Assembly (NCBI GenBank): GCA_013286985.1
Contig: JABDEQ010000110.1
Coordinates: forward strand, 1 to 6,188
Length of the DNA: 6,188 nucleotides
Reading direction: 5' to 3'
Origin: Bacteroidota bacterium
GTDB lineage: Bacteria; Bacteroidota; Bacteroidia; Sphingobacteriales; Sphingobacteriaceae
Made by a program: the position numbers and the translations under genes. Below are positions 1 through 5,549 of the stretch, piece after piece (the stretch's first letter is position 1; every line of letters starts with the position of its first letter). Under the pieces are notes generated by a model. That model did no database searches. It was given only the letters and a program-made list of their open reading frames with translations, and had not been told where the DNA came from.

Positions 1-144
1 TTTATCATAACACACCATGCGGCCATCTTTGCTGAAGTAAAGGATAAAAGAACAGATACCCTTACGGCAAATAATACCGAAAAAACTTTAGTACTTAAGG
101 GATATTCTGCCTTTGGTGCGGTTACAGTTATTAATTGCGCCTAA
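1..144 (+). CDS. C-terminal fragment of a LiaF-like (cell-wall stress response type) protein, 5' end outside window
   Basis: Frame 1 is open from the window edge and gives 47 residues before TAA at 142-144. The visible tail contains AIFAEVKDKRTD, followed after about 13 residues by LVLKGYSAFGAVTVIN. An acidic/basic DKR turn and then a hydrophobic 'KG-aromatic-FG-x-V-x-I' strand at the very C-terminus resembles the LiaF-like C-terminal beta-helical domain. Bacteroidota carry that domain in small membrane proteins often annotated as cell wall-active antibiotics response proteins. This is recalled family similarity, not a search result. The N-terminal part, where membrane helices would be expected, is not in the window, so topology cannot be judged. 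Reading-frame continuity to a stop, good codon use and the hairpin just after it support a real gene end. The function assignment is tentative. Confidence 0.5.
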   Translation, partial: FIITHHAAIFAEVKDKRTDTLTANNTEKTLVLKGYSAFGAVTVINCA

Positions 145-160
145 TAAACTGCTGTTTATT
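143..160 (+). terminator. Weak AT-rich hairpin at the end of the LiaF-like gene
   Basis: AATAAAC (143-149) and GTTTATT (154-160) form a perfect 7-bp stem with the 4-nt loop TGCT, overlapping the stop codon of the upstream gene. The stem has a single G-C pair and is followed by GCTGCTTTTCC rather than a clean U-tract. It is at best a weak terminator or a 3'-end stabilising structure, and could be chance in AT-rich DNA. Confidence 0.25.
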
Positions 161-184
161 GCTGCTTTTCCAAATTTTATTTTG
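155..184 (+). promoter_or_regulatory. Possible lysC promoter (Bacteroidota-type)
   Basis: TTTA at 155-158 is followed by 19 bp and then TATTTTG at 178-184, close to the Bacteroidota sigma-70 pattern TTTG-N19-21-TAnnTTTG. The -7 element is one T short and the -33 element ends in A rather than G. If used, transcription would start near 190 and give a leader of about 90 nt that contains the alternative hairpins at 215-260. Weak match, low confidence. Confidence 0.25.
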
Positions 185-214
185 CTCATATTTAGCTATA
201 AGCCGTTTAAAATC

Positions 215-260
215 CTATTTTTAGCCCCTCAAAAAAATAGCTGTAAATGCAGCTGTTTTT
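215..260 (+). promoter_or_regulatory. Attenuator-like pair of mutually exclusive hairpins in the lysC leader
   Basis: The segment AAAAATAG (233-240) can pair in two ways. Upstream it is an exact reverse complement of CTATTTTT (215-222), with a 10-nt loop. Downstream, AAAAATAGCTG (233-243) pairs with CAGCTGTTTTT (250-260) through 11 bp including one G-U, with loop TAAATG, and the right arm itself is T-rich like an intrinsic terminator. The two structures cannot coexist, which is the arrangement of an antiterminator and terminator. The second hairpin ends 19 nt before the lysC start. It may instead simply be the terminator of the upstream gene. No leader peptide rich in lysine or threonine codons is visible, so the trigger is unknown. 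Confidence 0.35.
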
Positions 261-279
261 GATTTAATAAAATAAGGGA

Positions 280-1590
280 ATGAAAGTTTTAAAATTTGGC
301 GGTACATCGGTGGGCAGCCCTGAGCGGATGAAGAAACTGCTGGAGATTATTGATCCTGCGGAAAGGCAAATCGTCGTGCTATCGGCAGTATCGGGTACCA
401 CCAACAGCCTGGTTGAAATAGCTCAGGCTTATCTATCCGGCGATAAAAAGAAGGCTGTAACGCTGATTGCTGCTTTAAAAGATAAATACCAGGTTTTTAT
501 AAAAGAACTTTTCACCAACCCCGAATATTTGGAGCAGGGTAAAGAAGTTATCGACTATCATTTTAACCTGCTAGCTGGTTTAGCCAATGATCTTTTCACT
601 TCTATTGAAGAAAAGGTGATTTTAGCGCAGGGCGAACTGCTATCAACTACTTTATATTACGTTTATCTTAAAGAAACAGGTGTACCATCGGTTTTATTGG
701 CGGCGCTCGATTTTATGAAGATTGATGAGGATAATGAGCCTATTGTTGATTATTTGACCCATCACATCACTCCTTTATTAAATCAGCATCCTGTCAATAA
801 TTTATTTATTACACAGGGGTATATTTGCCGCAACAGCTTTGGCGAAATAGATAATCTTCGCCGTGGTGGCAGTGATTATACGGCTTCGTTAATAGGGGCG
901 GGCATCCGCAGCGAAGAGGTGCAGATTTGGACAGATATTGACGGCATGCATAATAACGATCCTCGGATTGTTAAGGGCACCAAGCCTATAGCCCGGCTTT
1001 CTTTTGATGAAGCTGCCGAGTTAGCTTATTTTGGCGCCAAAATATTGCATCCACAAAGTGTATTTCCGGCTCAAAAGTATAAGATTCCGGTTCGCTTGCT
1101 AAATACCATGGATCCAAAAGCAGAAGGTACGCTAATTACTAATGCCAGCGAGAAAGATCAGATAAAATCAATTGCGGCTAAAGACGGTATTACCGCTATA
1201 AAAATACAATCCAGCAGGATGTTATTGGCACATGGCTTTTTGCGCCGTGTATTTGAGGTTTTTGAGCGATACAAAATATCAATAGATATGATCACTACAT
1301 CAGAAGTAGCCGTGTCATTAACAATTGATGATACTACTCATCTTACCGAAATAGTTGAAGAGCTAAATCGTTTGGGTTCGGTAGAAATTGACCAAAATCA
1401 AACTATTATTTGTGTGGTAGGCGATTTTGGTGCCGAGAAGCGCGGATACGCCGCCCGTGTACTGGAAGCAGTGAAGCATATCCCCATCAGGATGATATCT
1501 TATGGAGGAAGTGATCACAATATGTCATTGCTGGTTCAAACAACTGATAAAGTAGAGGTTTTAAGAAGCTTACATAGCCGATTGTTTTGA
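280..1590 (+). CDS. lysC: Monofunctional aspartate kinase, lysine-sensitive (LysC) type
   Basis: Phosphorylates L-aspartate to 4-aspartyl phosphate with ATP, the committing cytoplasmic step toward lysine/DAP, threonine and methionine. The 436 residues match the usual length of single-function enzymes (E. coli LysC 449). The N-terminal amino-acid-kinase domain starts with KFGGTSVG (5-12), then has RRGGSDYTA (194-202), WTDIDGM (217-223) and FGAKILHP (251-258). Tandem ACT regulatory domains fill about 300-436. The effector region keeps residues that align at a constant offset of -4 with E. coli LysC feedback positions: M314, G319-F320-L321, D336 and TTSEV (339-343). The C-terminus LHSRLF also resembles E. 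coli LysC. No homoserine dehydrogenase domain follows. ATG at 280 is chosen because the kinase motif begins at residue 5; AAGGGA sits right before it but very close. lysA lies downstream on the same strand, suggesting a lysine-branch role, and lysine feedback inhibition is likely by homology. Confidence 0.96.
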   Translation: MKVLKFGGTSVGSPERMKKLLEIIDPAERQIVVLSAVSGTTNSLVEIAQAYLSGDKKKAVTLIAALKDKYQVFIKELFTNPEYLEQGKEVIDYHFNLLAGLANDLFTSIEEKVILAQGELLSTTLYYVYLKETGVPSVLLAALDFMKIDEDNEPIVDYLTHHITPLLNQHPVNNLFITQGYICRNSFGEIDNLRRGGSDYTASLIGAGIRSEEVQIWTDIDGMHNNDPRIVKGTKPIARLSFDEAAELAYFGAKILHPQSVFPAQKYKIPVRLLNTMDPKAEGTLITNASEKDQIKSIAAKDGITAIKIQSSRMLLAHGFLRRVFEVFERYKISIDMITTSEVAVSLTIDDTTHLTEIVEELNRLGSVEIDQNQTIICVVGDFGAEKRGYAARVLEAVKHIPIRMISYGGSDHNMSLLVQTTDKVEVLRSLHSRLF

Positions 1591-1755
1591 ATGCGGAGTT
1601 TCGAATGTGGAGGTCGGAATGTCGAATGCGAAATTGGGGCGAATGCGGAGGTCGGAATGTCGAATGCGGAATTGGGAAGTTGAATGCGGAAGTCGGAATG
1701 TCGATTGCGGAATTGTTCCTAATTTGGAAGTCGGAATGCTGATTGCGGAATTTAA
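1589..1755 (+). repeat. Degenerate tandem repeat array between lysC and lysA (GAATGCGGA / GTCGGAATG type)
   Basis: About four units of 38-41 bp are built from GAATGCGGA, GTCGGAATG and GATTGCGGAATT-like blocks. GTCGGAATG occurs exactly four times, starting at 1613, 1651, 1692 and 1730 (spacings 38, 41, 38). GAATG occurs ten times and GATTG twice in the array. The first block starts with the GA of the lysC stop codon (TGA 1588-1590), and the last decays into TTTAATAAATAG. Read on the minus strand the array opens a spurious frame rich in FRI/HS/PH peptides, as such repeats often do in Bacteroidota annotations. Regularity is too low and units abut without spacers, so it is not CRISPR. Its function is unknown. 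Expansion by slippage or recombination is likely. Confidence 0.85.
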
Positions 1756-1774
1756 TAAATAGAATAATAGAATT

Positions 1775-1801
1775 TGTCATTGTGAGTTCGAAGTAATGAC
1801 A
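1775..1801. repeat. Short inverted repeat upstream of lysA, resembling a dispersed Bacteroidota intergenic repeat
   Basis: TGTCATT (1775-1781) and AATGACA (1795-1801) are exact inverted arms around GTGAGTTCGAAGT, which has TTCGAA in the middle. From memory, the layout GTCATTG-GAG-CGAAG-AATGAC resembles a dispersed element, often written as GTCATTGCGAGG followed by CGAAGCAAT, seen in many Pedobacter/Mucilaginibacter-type genomes. This would be a degenerate copy. It lies 17 bp before the lysA start, so in mRNA it would form a hairpin close to the translation start. It has no U-tract, which argues against a terminator. Confidence 0.5.
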
Positions 1802-1818
1802 TCAAAATAAACTAAACA

Positions 1819-2970
1819 ATGTTCAACACAAATACCATTAACCGTTTTCAGCAATTAGAAACCCCGTTTTATTATTACGACCTTGATGTTTTGCGTAAAA
1901 CTTTGGAGGCTTGCCGTTCTGCGGCATCCAAATATGGGTTTCATGTGCATTATGCCATGAAGGCTAATTTTAATCCCAAGGTGCTGGATACCATTCAATC
2001 TTTTGGTTTCGGGGCCGATTGCGTAAGCGGTAATGAGGTGAAAGCGGCCATTGAGCATGGCTTTGGTAAAGATAAAGTGGTGTTTGCAGGTGTCGGGAAA
2101 TCAGACAGAGAAATAAACCTGGCGCTTGATGCGGATATCTTCTGTTTTAATGTTGAATCTGTACAGGAACTGTATATCATTAATGATCTGGCGAAGGCCA
2201 AAAATAAAACAGCCAGTGTTGCTATCCGCATTAACCCCAATGTTGATGCACATACCCATCATTTTATAACTACCGGGTTAGATGAAAATAAATTTGGTAT
2301 CAATACCTGGCAATTACCCGACGTAATTGCGGCGCTGAAAGAATGCGCTAACCTTAAATTTCTGGGGATCCACTTTCATATCGGTTCGCAAATTACTGAT
2401 ATGGAGGTTTACAAAAACTTATGTACCCGTATCAATGAAATGCAGGATTGGTTCACCGATCATGGCTTCGAAATAAAGATACTAAATACAGGCGGTGGTT
2501 TAGGAGTTGATTATCATAACCCGGATAATAATATTGCAGATTTTGAAAGCTATTTTAAGGTATTCAGCCAGTTTTTAAATGTTAAGCCGGGTCAGGAAGT
2601 TCATTTCGAATTGGGCCGTTCCCTGGTTGCGCAAAGTGCATCCTTAATTGCCAGGGTGCTGTATGTAAAAAACGGGTTAAAGAAAAATTTCCTTGTTCTG
2701 GATGCCGGTATGACCGAATTGATTCGTCCTATGCTGTATCAGGCTTATCATCAGATAGAAAATATAAGTCAGTCTGAAACTGAACAAACGGTTCATTATG
2801 ACGTTGTGGGCCCGATATGTGAAAGCACGGATTGTTTCCAGAAAGACGTGGAACTTCCCCAATCATACCGCGGCGATCTCTTTGCTATCCGCACCGCAGG
2901 TGCTTACGGCGAGGTAATGGCTTCCGGATATAACTTGCGGGATATTGTTGGCAGCGTTTATTCTGAATAA
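1819..2970 (+). CDS. lysA: Diaminopimelate decarboxylase
   Basis: PLP-dependent fold type III (alanine-racemase-like) enzyme that decarboxylates meso-diaminopimelate to L-lysine, the last step of the DAP pathway, in the cytoplasm. The PLP-binding lysine is K48 in YAMKAN (45-50). HFHIGSQI (185-192) and the phosphate-binding TGGGLGV (224-230) lie in the barrel. The substrate-contacting loop CESTD (334-338, with C334 expected to act across the dimer) and GAYG (361-364, Y363) lie in the C-terminal beta domain. At 383 residues it is on the short side of the family (E. coli about 420) but complete, since all motifs are present to the end. ATG at 1819 puts the conserved ETPFYYYD segment at residues 14-21, as expected. 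No clear Shine-Dalgarno precedes it, which is usual for Bacteroidota. It follows lysC after a 228-bp repeat-bearing spacer with no convincing promoter, so read-through from lysC is plausible but unproven. Confidence 0.97.
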   Translation: MFNTNTINRFQQLETPFYYYDLDVLRKTLEACRSAASKYGFHVHYAMKANFNPKVLDTIQSFGFGADCVSGNEVKAAIEHGFGKDKVVFAGVGKSDREINLALDADIFCFNVESVQELYIINDLAKAKNKTASVAIRINPNVDAHTHHFITTGLDENKFGINTWQLPDVIAALKECANLKFLGIHFHIGSQITDMEVYKNLCTRINEMQDWFTDHGFEIKILNTGGGLGVDYHNPDNNIADFESYFKVFSQFLNVKPGQEVHFELGRSLVAQSASLIARVLYVKNGLKKNFLVLDAGMTELIRPMLYQAYHQIENISQSETEQTVHYDVVGPICESTDCFQKDVELPQSYRGDLFAIRTAGAYGEVMASGYNLRDIVGSVYSE

Positions 2971-2971
2971 A

Positions 2972-3739
2972 TTAAAACTTATATCCAAACCGGATAAAGA
3001 AATTTTCACCGGCTTCAACGGTGCCAAAAAAGTTTTTTACTTTAATAAAGTAACTCACTTTCGGGAAAATACTGTTAAAGGTTTTTTCGGTTGCAGTTTG
3101 ATCAGTGAAAAAGGTGGTATTTAATTTGTCATACCCAAGCGTTGAACCTAAAAACAGGCGGATGCCGTGCTGAAAACCCACATCATTTACATTGTGAAAA
3201 TATACTTCTGAGGTTAGGCCGATAGTAAAAAGATCTGTTCTCGGGTCGACAAAGTAGCCGGGTTGTGTGTTCAGGTATTGCCGGTAATCGGCGTAAGCAC
3301 CAAACTCGTGACTGTACGCCATTTCAACACCAATAAATCTAAAATCAGTACGCCCCGATGTAACGAAGGCATTGGCCGAAAACCGGCCACCCACCGCGCC
3401 GAAAAATTTATCGCTGAAATAATTGGGCGCACTATGGCTTGCCTGGTCGCTTTGGTAATCGCCAAAAACGCCGAAAGCTCCATACGCCAGGTTAAAATTA
3501 TTAAAAACATAACCCCGGCTCAGGTTAAATTGCCCGCTTATTAAAAAATCATTGTAATGTGTATTACTATTGGCATAAAGGCCGCCTGAAACATAATTGG
3601 CTGCTTTTACCGTATCAAAAGAGGCGGGTTTAGGCTGATAAGCTATATCCTGATGATACAACGCGGGCTCATATAAATGCGAGCACGATGTAAACAATAT
3701 AATGGATAGTAAAATTAAGGAGGTAAATTTTATCTTCAT
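2972..3739 (-). CDS. Putative beta-rich outer-membrane lipoprotein of unknown function
   Basis: I do not recognise a named family. The protein has 255 residues. It begins MKIKF, has a hydrophobic core (8-16) and then LFTSC, so C19 is the likely lipidated cysteine after signal peptidase II cleavage. After a short linker (about 20-45) the sequence is rich in aromatic, glycine and polar residues in alternating patterns (for example GQFNLSRGYVFNNFNLAYGA near 69-88), typical of beta-strands of outer-membrane proteins. It ends in FFIRFGYKF, and a C-terminal aromatic strand is a usual feature of barrel proteins. Lipidation together with a barrel-like tail is somewhat unusual, so it may be a lipid-anchored beta-sheet protein or a barrel with a fortuitous lipobox. 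The gene converges on lysA with one base between stops and diverges from the SDR gene. ATG at 3739 is chosen because it gives a complete signal peptide. Confidence 0.8.
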   Translation of the reverse strand: MKIKFTSLILLSIILFTSCSHLYEPALYHQDIAYQPKPASFDTVKAANYVSGGLYANSNTHYNDFLISGQFNLSRGYVFNNFNLAYGAFGVFGDYQSDQASHSAPNYFSDKFFGAVGGRFSANAFVTSGRTDFRFIGVEMAYSHEFGAYADYRQYLNTQPGYFVDPRTDLFTIGLTSEVYFHNVNDVGFQHGIRLFLGSTLGYDKLNTTFFTDQTATEKTFNSIFPKVSYFIKVKNFFGTVEAGENFFIRFGYKF

Positions 3740-3747
3740 AAGTGGAT

Positions 3748-3777
3748 TAAATATAGGTATTTACAACATAAATTAAA
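3748..3777 (-). promoter_or_regulatory. Possible promoter of the lipoprotein gene
   Basis: On the minus strand, TTTA (3774-3777), an 18-bp spacer and TATATTTA (3748-3755) approximate the Bacteroidota TTTG/TAnnTTTG pattern, each with the final G replaced by A. The -7 element lies only 8 nt before the ATG, implying a very short or nearly leaderless transcript. The region is AT-rich, so chance matches are likely. Confidence 0.22.
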
Positions 3778-3835
3778 TCTGCTGGTAACAATTGTTTTTA
3801 ATAACGGTCATAGCTTAGTCTTAATTATTAACACA

Positions 3836-4552
3836 ATGAAAAAAGCCATAATAGTTGGCGCAACATCGGGCATTGGCAGGCAATTGGCTATTATTTTAGC
3901 CGGAAACGGCTATCAGGTAGGCATTACCGGCAGGCGCGAGGAACTGCTTACAGAACTGATGGCATTAAAGCCGGATAGTTTTATTGCTTCGGCTTTTGAT
4001 ATAACTAATATTCAAAAGGTTCCCTTAAAATTAAAGGAACTCAGCGATCAATTAGGTGGACTCGATTTGCTGATAATGAGCTCAGGCACAGGCAAAATTA
4101 ATCCGGCATTGGAGCCGGATATAGAAAGATATACCAATGAAGTTAATGTAGCCGGCTTTACGGCTGTTGCTGATTGGAGCTTTAATTTTTTTGAGGGACA
4201 AGCGTCCGGGCACTTTGCGGCTATAACATCTATCGGAGGCATTAGGGGCAGCAGGCAGGCACCGGCTTATTTTGCCTCAAAAGCCTACCAGATCAACTAC
4301 CTGGAAGGCTTAACTCAAAAAGCGAAAAAGACAGGCCTGCCCATTTATATCACCGATGTAAGGCCCGGTTTTGTGGACACCGCAATGGCCGCCGGCGAAA
4401 ATATATTCTGGATGGCAACAGTTGAAAAAGCCGCCAATCAAATATTCAGTGCCATTGAACGTAAAAAAAACGTGGTGTACGTAACCAAACGCTGGCGACC
4501 TATTGCATTTATATTCCGGTTAGTACCGCGATTTTTATATAAACGGATGTAG
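3836..4552 (+). CDS. Short-chain dehydrogenase/reductase (SDR) family oxidoreductase
   Basis: Cytoplasmic NAD(P)(H)-dependent oxidoreductase of the classical SDR type; the substrate cannot be told from sequence. The 238-residue length fits the family. The Rossmann nucleotide-binding motif is GATSGIG (8-14), followed by a strand ending GRREELL, where the Arg pair after beta2 (near 33-34) is the usual hint of NADP(H) preference. The NNAG position is replaced by SSGTG (82-86). N104 in NVAG, S132, Y145 and K149 (YFASK) complete the catalytic tetrad. PGFVDTAM follows, as is usual after the catalytic helix. The C-terminal segment (from about 217) is basic and hydrophobic (KRWRPIAFIFRLVPRFLYKRM), a possible membrane-contact helix, seen also in SDRs acting on lipid substrates. 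ATG at 3836 directly precedes the cofactor strand. Its 3' end lies 2 bp from that of the convergent HAD gene. Confidence 0.92.
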   Translation: MKKAIIVGATSGIGRQLAIILAGNGYQVGITGRREELLTELMALKPDSFIASAFDITNIQKVPLKLKELSDQLGGLDLLIMSSGTGKINPALEPDIERYTNEVNVAGFTAVADWSFNFFEGQASGHFAAITSIGGIRGSRQAPAYFASKAYQINYLEGLTQKAKKTGLPIYITDVRPGFVDTAMAAGENIFWMATVEKAANQIFSAIERKKNVVYVTKRWRPIAFIFRLVPRFLYKRM

Positions 4553-4554
4553 GT

Positions 4555-5208
4555 TTAAACAAGTAACCCGCTTATAAAATCATCGCCATAATTAGTTGTA
4601 AAATGTATTACGTTTTGCAGATAGCTAAATTCTTCGGGCTCGTGGGTAGTGGTAATTACTACGGCTTTCATTCCTGCATTTGAAGCTGCTTCGGCACCTT
4701 TGGGTACATCTTCAAAAACAATACAATCTGCAGGGGAAACATTTAACAATTGCGCGGCCTTTAAAAATGTTTCGGGATGTGGTTTACTTAAAACTACATC
4801 GTCCGCACTCACAATAGCCGTAAAATAATGCCTGATGTTAAGGTTATCCAACACAAAATCAATATTAAAAGGAATAGCCGCCGAACCGATGGCCATAGGT
4901 ATACCCAGTTGGTAAGCTTTTTCTAAAAAATTATGCAGGCCGGGTAAAAGTTCCAGGTAGGGTAAAAACTCCTGCTGGTATTTCCTTTCTTTTTCGTAGG
5001 ATAGTTTGTTCATCTCATCCAAAGTGAAACGATCGGGTCCAAACATCCTGACCAGCACTTCGGGGTTTTTACCATACATCTGCGGTTTTACTTGTTCAAA
5101 GGTAAAGTTGCCGCCTAACTCATTGTTTAAAAGATTTTGCCATGCTTTGGTATGATAAGGCATATCATTAATCATGGTACCGTTAAGATCGAAAATAAAG
5201 GCCTTCAT
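4555..5208 (-). CDS. HAD-superfamily hydrolase, beta-phosphoglucomutase-like, with Asp-to-Asn change in motif I
   Basis: Cytoplasmic HAD protein of 217 residues with a helical C1 cap (about 14-85), resembling beta-phosphoglucomutase and related sugar-phosphate phosphatases. Motif residues match Lactococcus beta-PGM in spacing: nucleophile D7, cap H19, motif II S109 (IGSAA), motif III K142 (SKPHPETF) and motif IV E166-D167 (FEDVPKG). Motif I reads FDLNGT, so position 9, normally the general acid/base Asp, is Asn (codon AAC). The start is set at ATG 5206-5208, because FIFDLNGT then begins at residue 4 as in the family. A longer version from GTG at 5227-5229 would add only seven hydrophobic residues and is less likely. 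Substrate is unknown: sugar phosphate mutase, phosphatase, or a protein with altered activity. It is convergent with the SDR gene and has its own upstream promoter-like element. Confidence 0.9.
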   Translation of the reverse strand: MKAFIFDLNGTMINDMPYHTKAWQNLLNNELGGNFTFEQVKPQMYGKNPEVLVRMFGPDRFTLDEMNKLSYEKERKYQQEFLPYLELLPGLHNFLEKAYQLGIPMAIGSAAIPFNIDFVLDNLNIRHYFTAIVSADDVVLSKPHPETFLKAAQLLNVSPADCIVFEDVPKGAEAASNAGMKAVVITTTHEPEEFSYLQNVIHFTTNYGDDFISGLLV

Positions 5209-5259
5209 TAATATCAATATAAAAAACACTCACCTGTTTTAATGTAAGGTGATCTGCGG

Positions 5260-5267
5260 CAAAAGTA
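5260..5267 (-). promoter_or_regulatory. -7 promoter element of the HAD gene
   Basis: The minus strand reads TACTTTTG followed by CCGCAG, an exact match to the Bacteroidota -7 consensus TAnnTTTG. Transcription would start near 5253-5255, giving a 5' leader of about 45 nt. At the right distance for the -33 element there is only TTAA, not TTTG, so the promoter is half-consensus. Confidence 0.5.
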
Positions 5268-5296
5268 AAATTTAATAAATTCTTTTCCTTAATTAA

Positions 5297-5315
5297 AAAC
5301 CACAATGTGTGGTTT
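5297..5315. other. Small perfect hairpin upstream of the HAD promoter
   Basis: AAACCACA (5297-5304) and TGTGGTTT (5308-5315) are exact complements with a 3-nt loop. On the minus strand the stem is followed by two further T residues and AATTAAGG (a run of five T in all), a weak terminator-like layout; on the + strand it runs into ACCGTAAG. It lies about 30 bp upstream of the HAD -7 element, where it could equally be a protein-binding palindrome. Confidence 0.35.
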
Positions 5316-5450
5316 ACCGTAAGTTTCGGTATAAAAGGTTCATTGTGTTAAACAATATTCTGGCCCTGCAAACCCTTATGAAAAAGTACAAACAGCTAGA
5401 TGATTAGCGCATCGTGACGAATTGATTTTGTGAGATTAATGCAATTTAGC

Positions 5451-5485
5451 AAAAACCCATTTAGCCCCCGCTAATGGGTTTTTTT
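5451..5485. terminator. Strong bidirectional intrinsic terminator
   Basis: AAAAACCCATTTAGC (5451-5465) pairs with GCTAATGGGTTTTT (5470-5483) through 14 bp with one bulged T and a CCCC loop. The + strand has seven consecutive T (5479-5485) at the 3' side; the minus strand has five T after the stem. On the minus strand it would end the OB-fold gene transcript 65 bp after that gene's stop. The longer T-run faces the + strand, where no upstream gene is known. Confidence 0.88.
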
Positions 5486-5549
5486 ATGGGATTGTGATAA
5501 GCCCGCAGACAATGTTAATTCCCTGCAGGCCTCACCTTTAATTTAGCTG

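Larger units (their letters stand above)
5209..5549. other. 341-bp intergenic region without a protein-coding gene
   Basis: This gap lies between the starts/ends of two minus-strand genes. It holds the HAD 5' leader and promoter (5209-5267), the hairpin at 5297-5315, an imperfect palindrome near 5342-5356 (ATTGTGTTAAACAAT), an unassigned stretch (about 5357-5450), and the strong terminator at 5451-5485. The only small frame noticed on the + strand is nine codons at 5378-5407 (MKKYKQLDD), without a ribosome-binding signal. The unassigned part could be a small RNA gene ending at the terminator, but no known RNA family is recognisable to me. Confidence 0.5.

Noticed and set aside
145..279. Lysine riboswitch upstream of lysC
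   Set aside because: The leader is only 135 bp and AT-rich, too short for the multi-helix L-box aptamer, and no typical junction motifs are seen.
1589..1755. CRISPR array
   Set aside because: Units directly abut and are degenerate; there are no unique spacers of constant length and no cas genes.
1487..1780. A 97-codon minus-strand frame rich in FRI, HS and PH repeats
   Set aside because: It is the reverse reading of the tandem repeat array plus the 3' end of lysC. The repetitive peptide has no signal or domain, and it overlaps a certain gene by about 100 bp.
3263..3544. A 93-codon + strand frame inside the lipoprotein gene
   Set aside because: It lies wholly opposite a gene with a convincing signal peptide and beta-strand pattern, and its product has no recognisable domain; a shadow frame.
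3787..3796. Palindrome AACAATTGTT in the lipoprotein/SDR divergent region as an operator
   Set aside because: It is only 10 bp with no second copy, easily expected by chance in AT-rich DNA, and no regulator gene is nearby.
5209..5229. Longer start (GTG at 5227-5229) for the HAD gene
   Set aside because: It adds only MFFILIL before the conserved start; the internal ATG fits family length and lies within the promoter-defined leader.
5378..5407. Nine-codon frame MKKYKQLDD, whose start resembles the N-terminus of IS30-type transposases
   Set aside because: The match is only a few residues; there are no inverted repeats or remaining transposase sequence, and no ribosome-binding signal.
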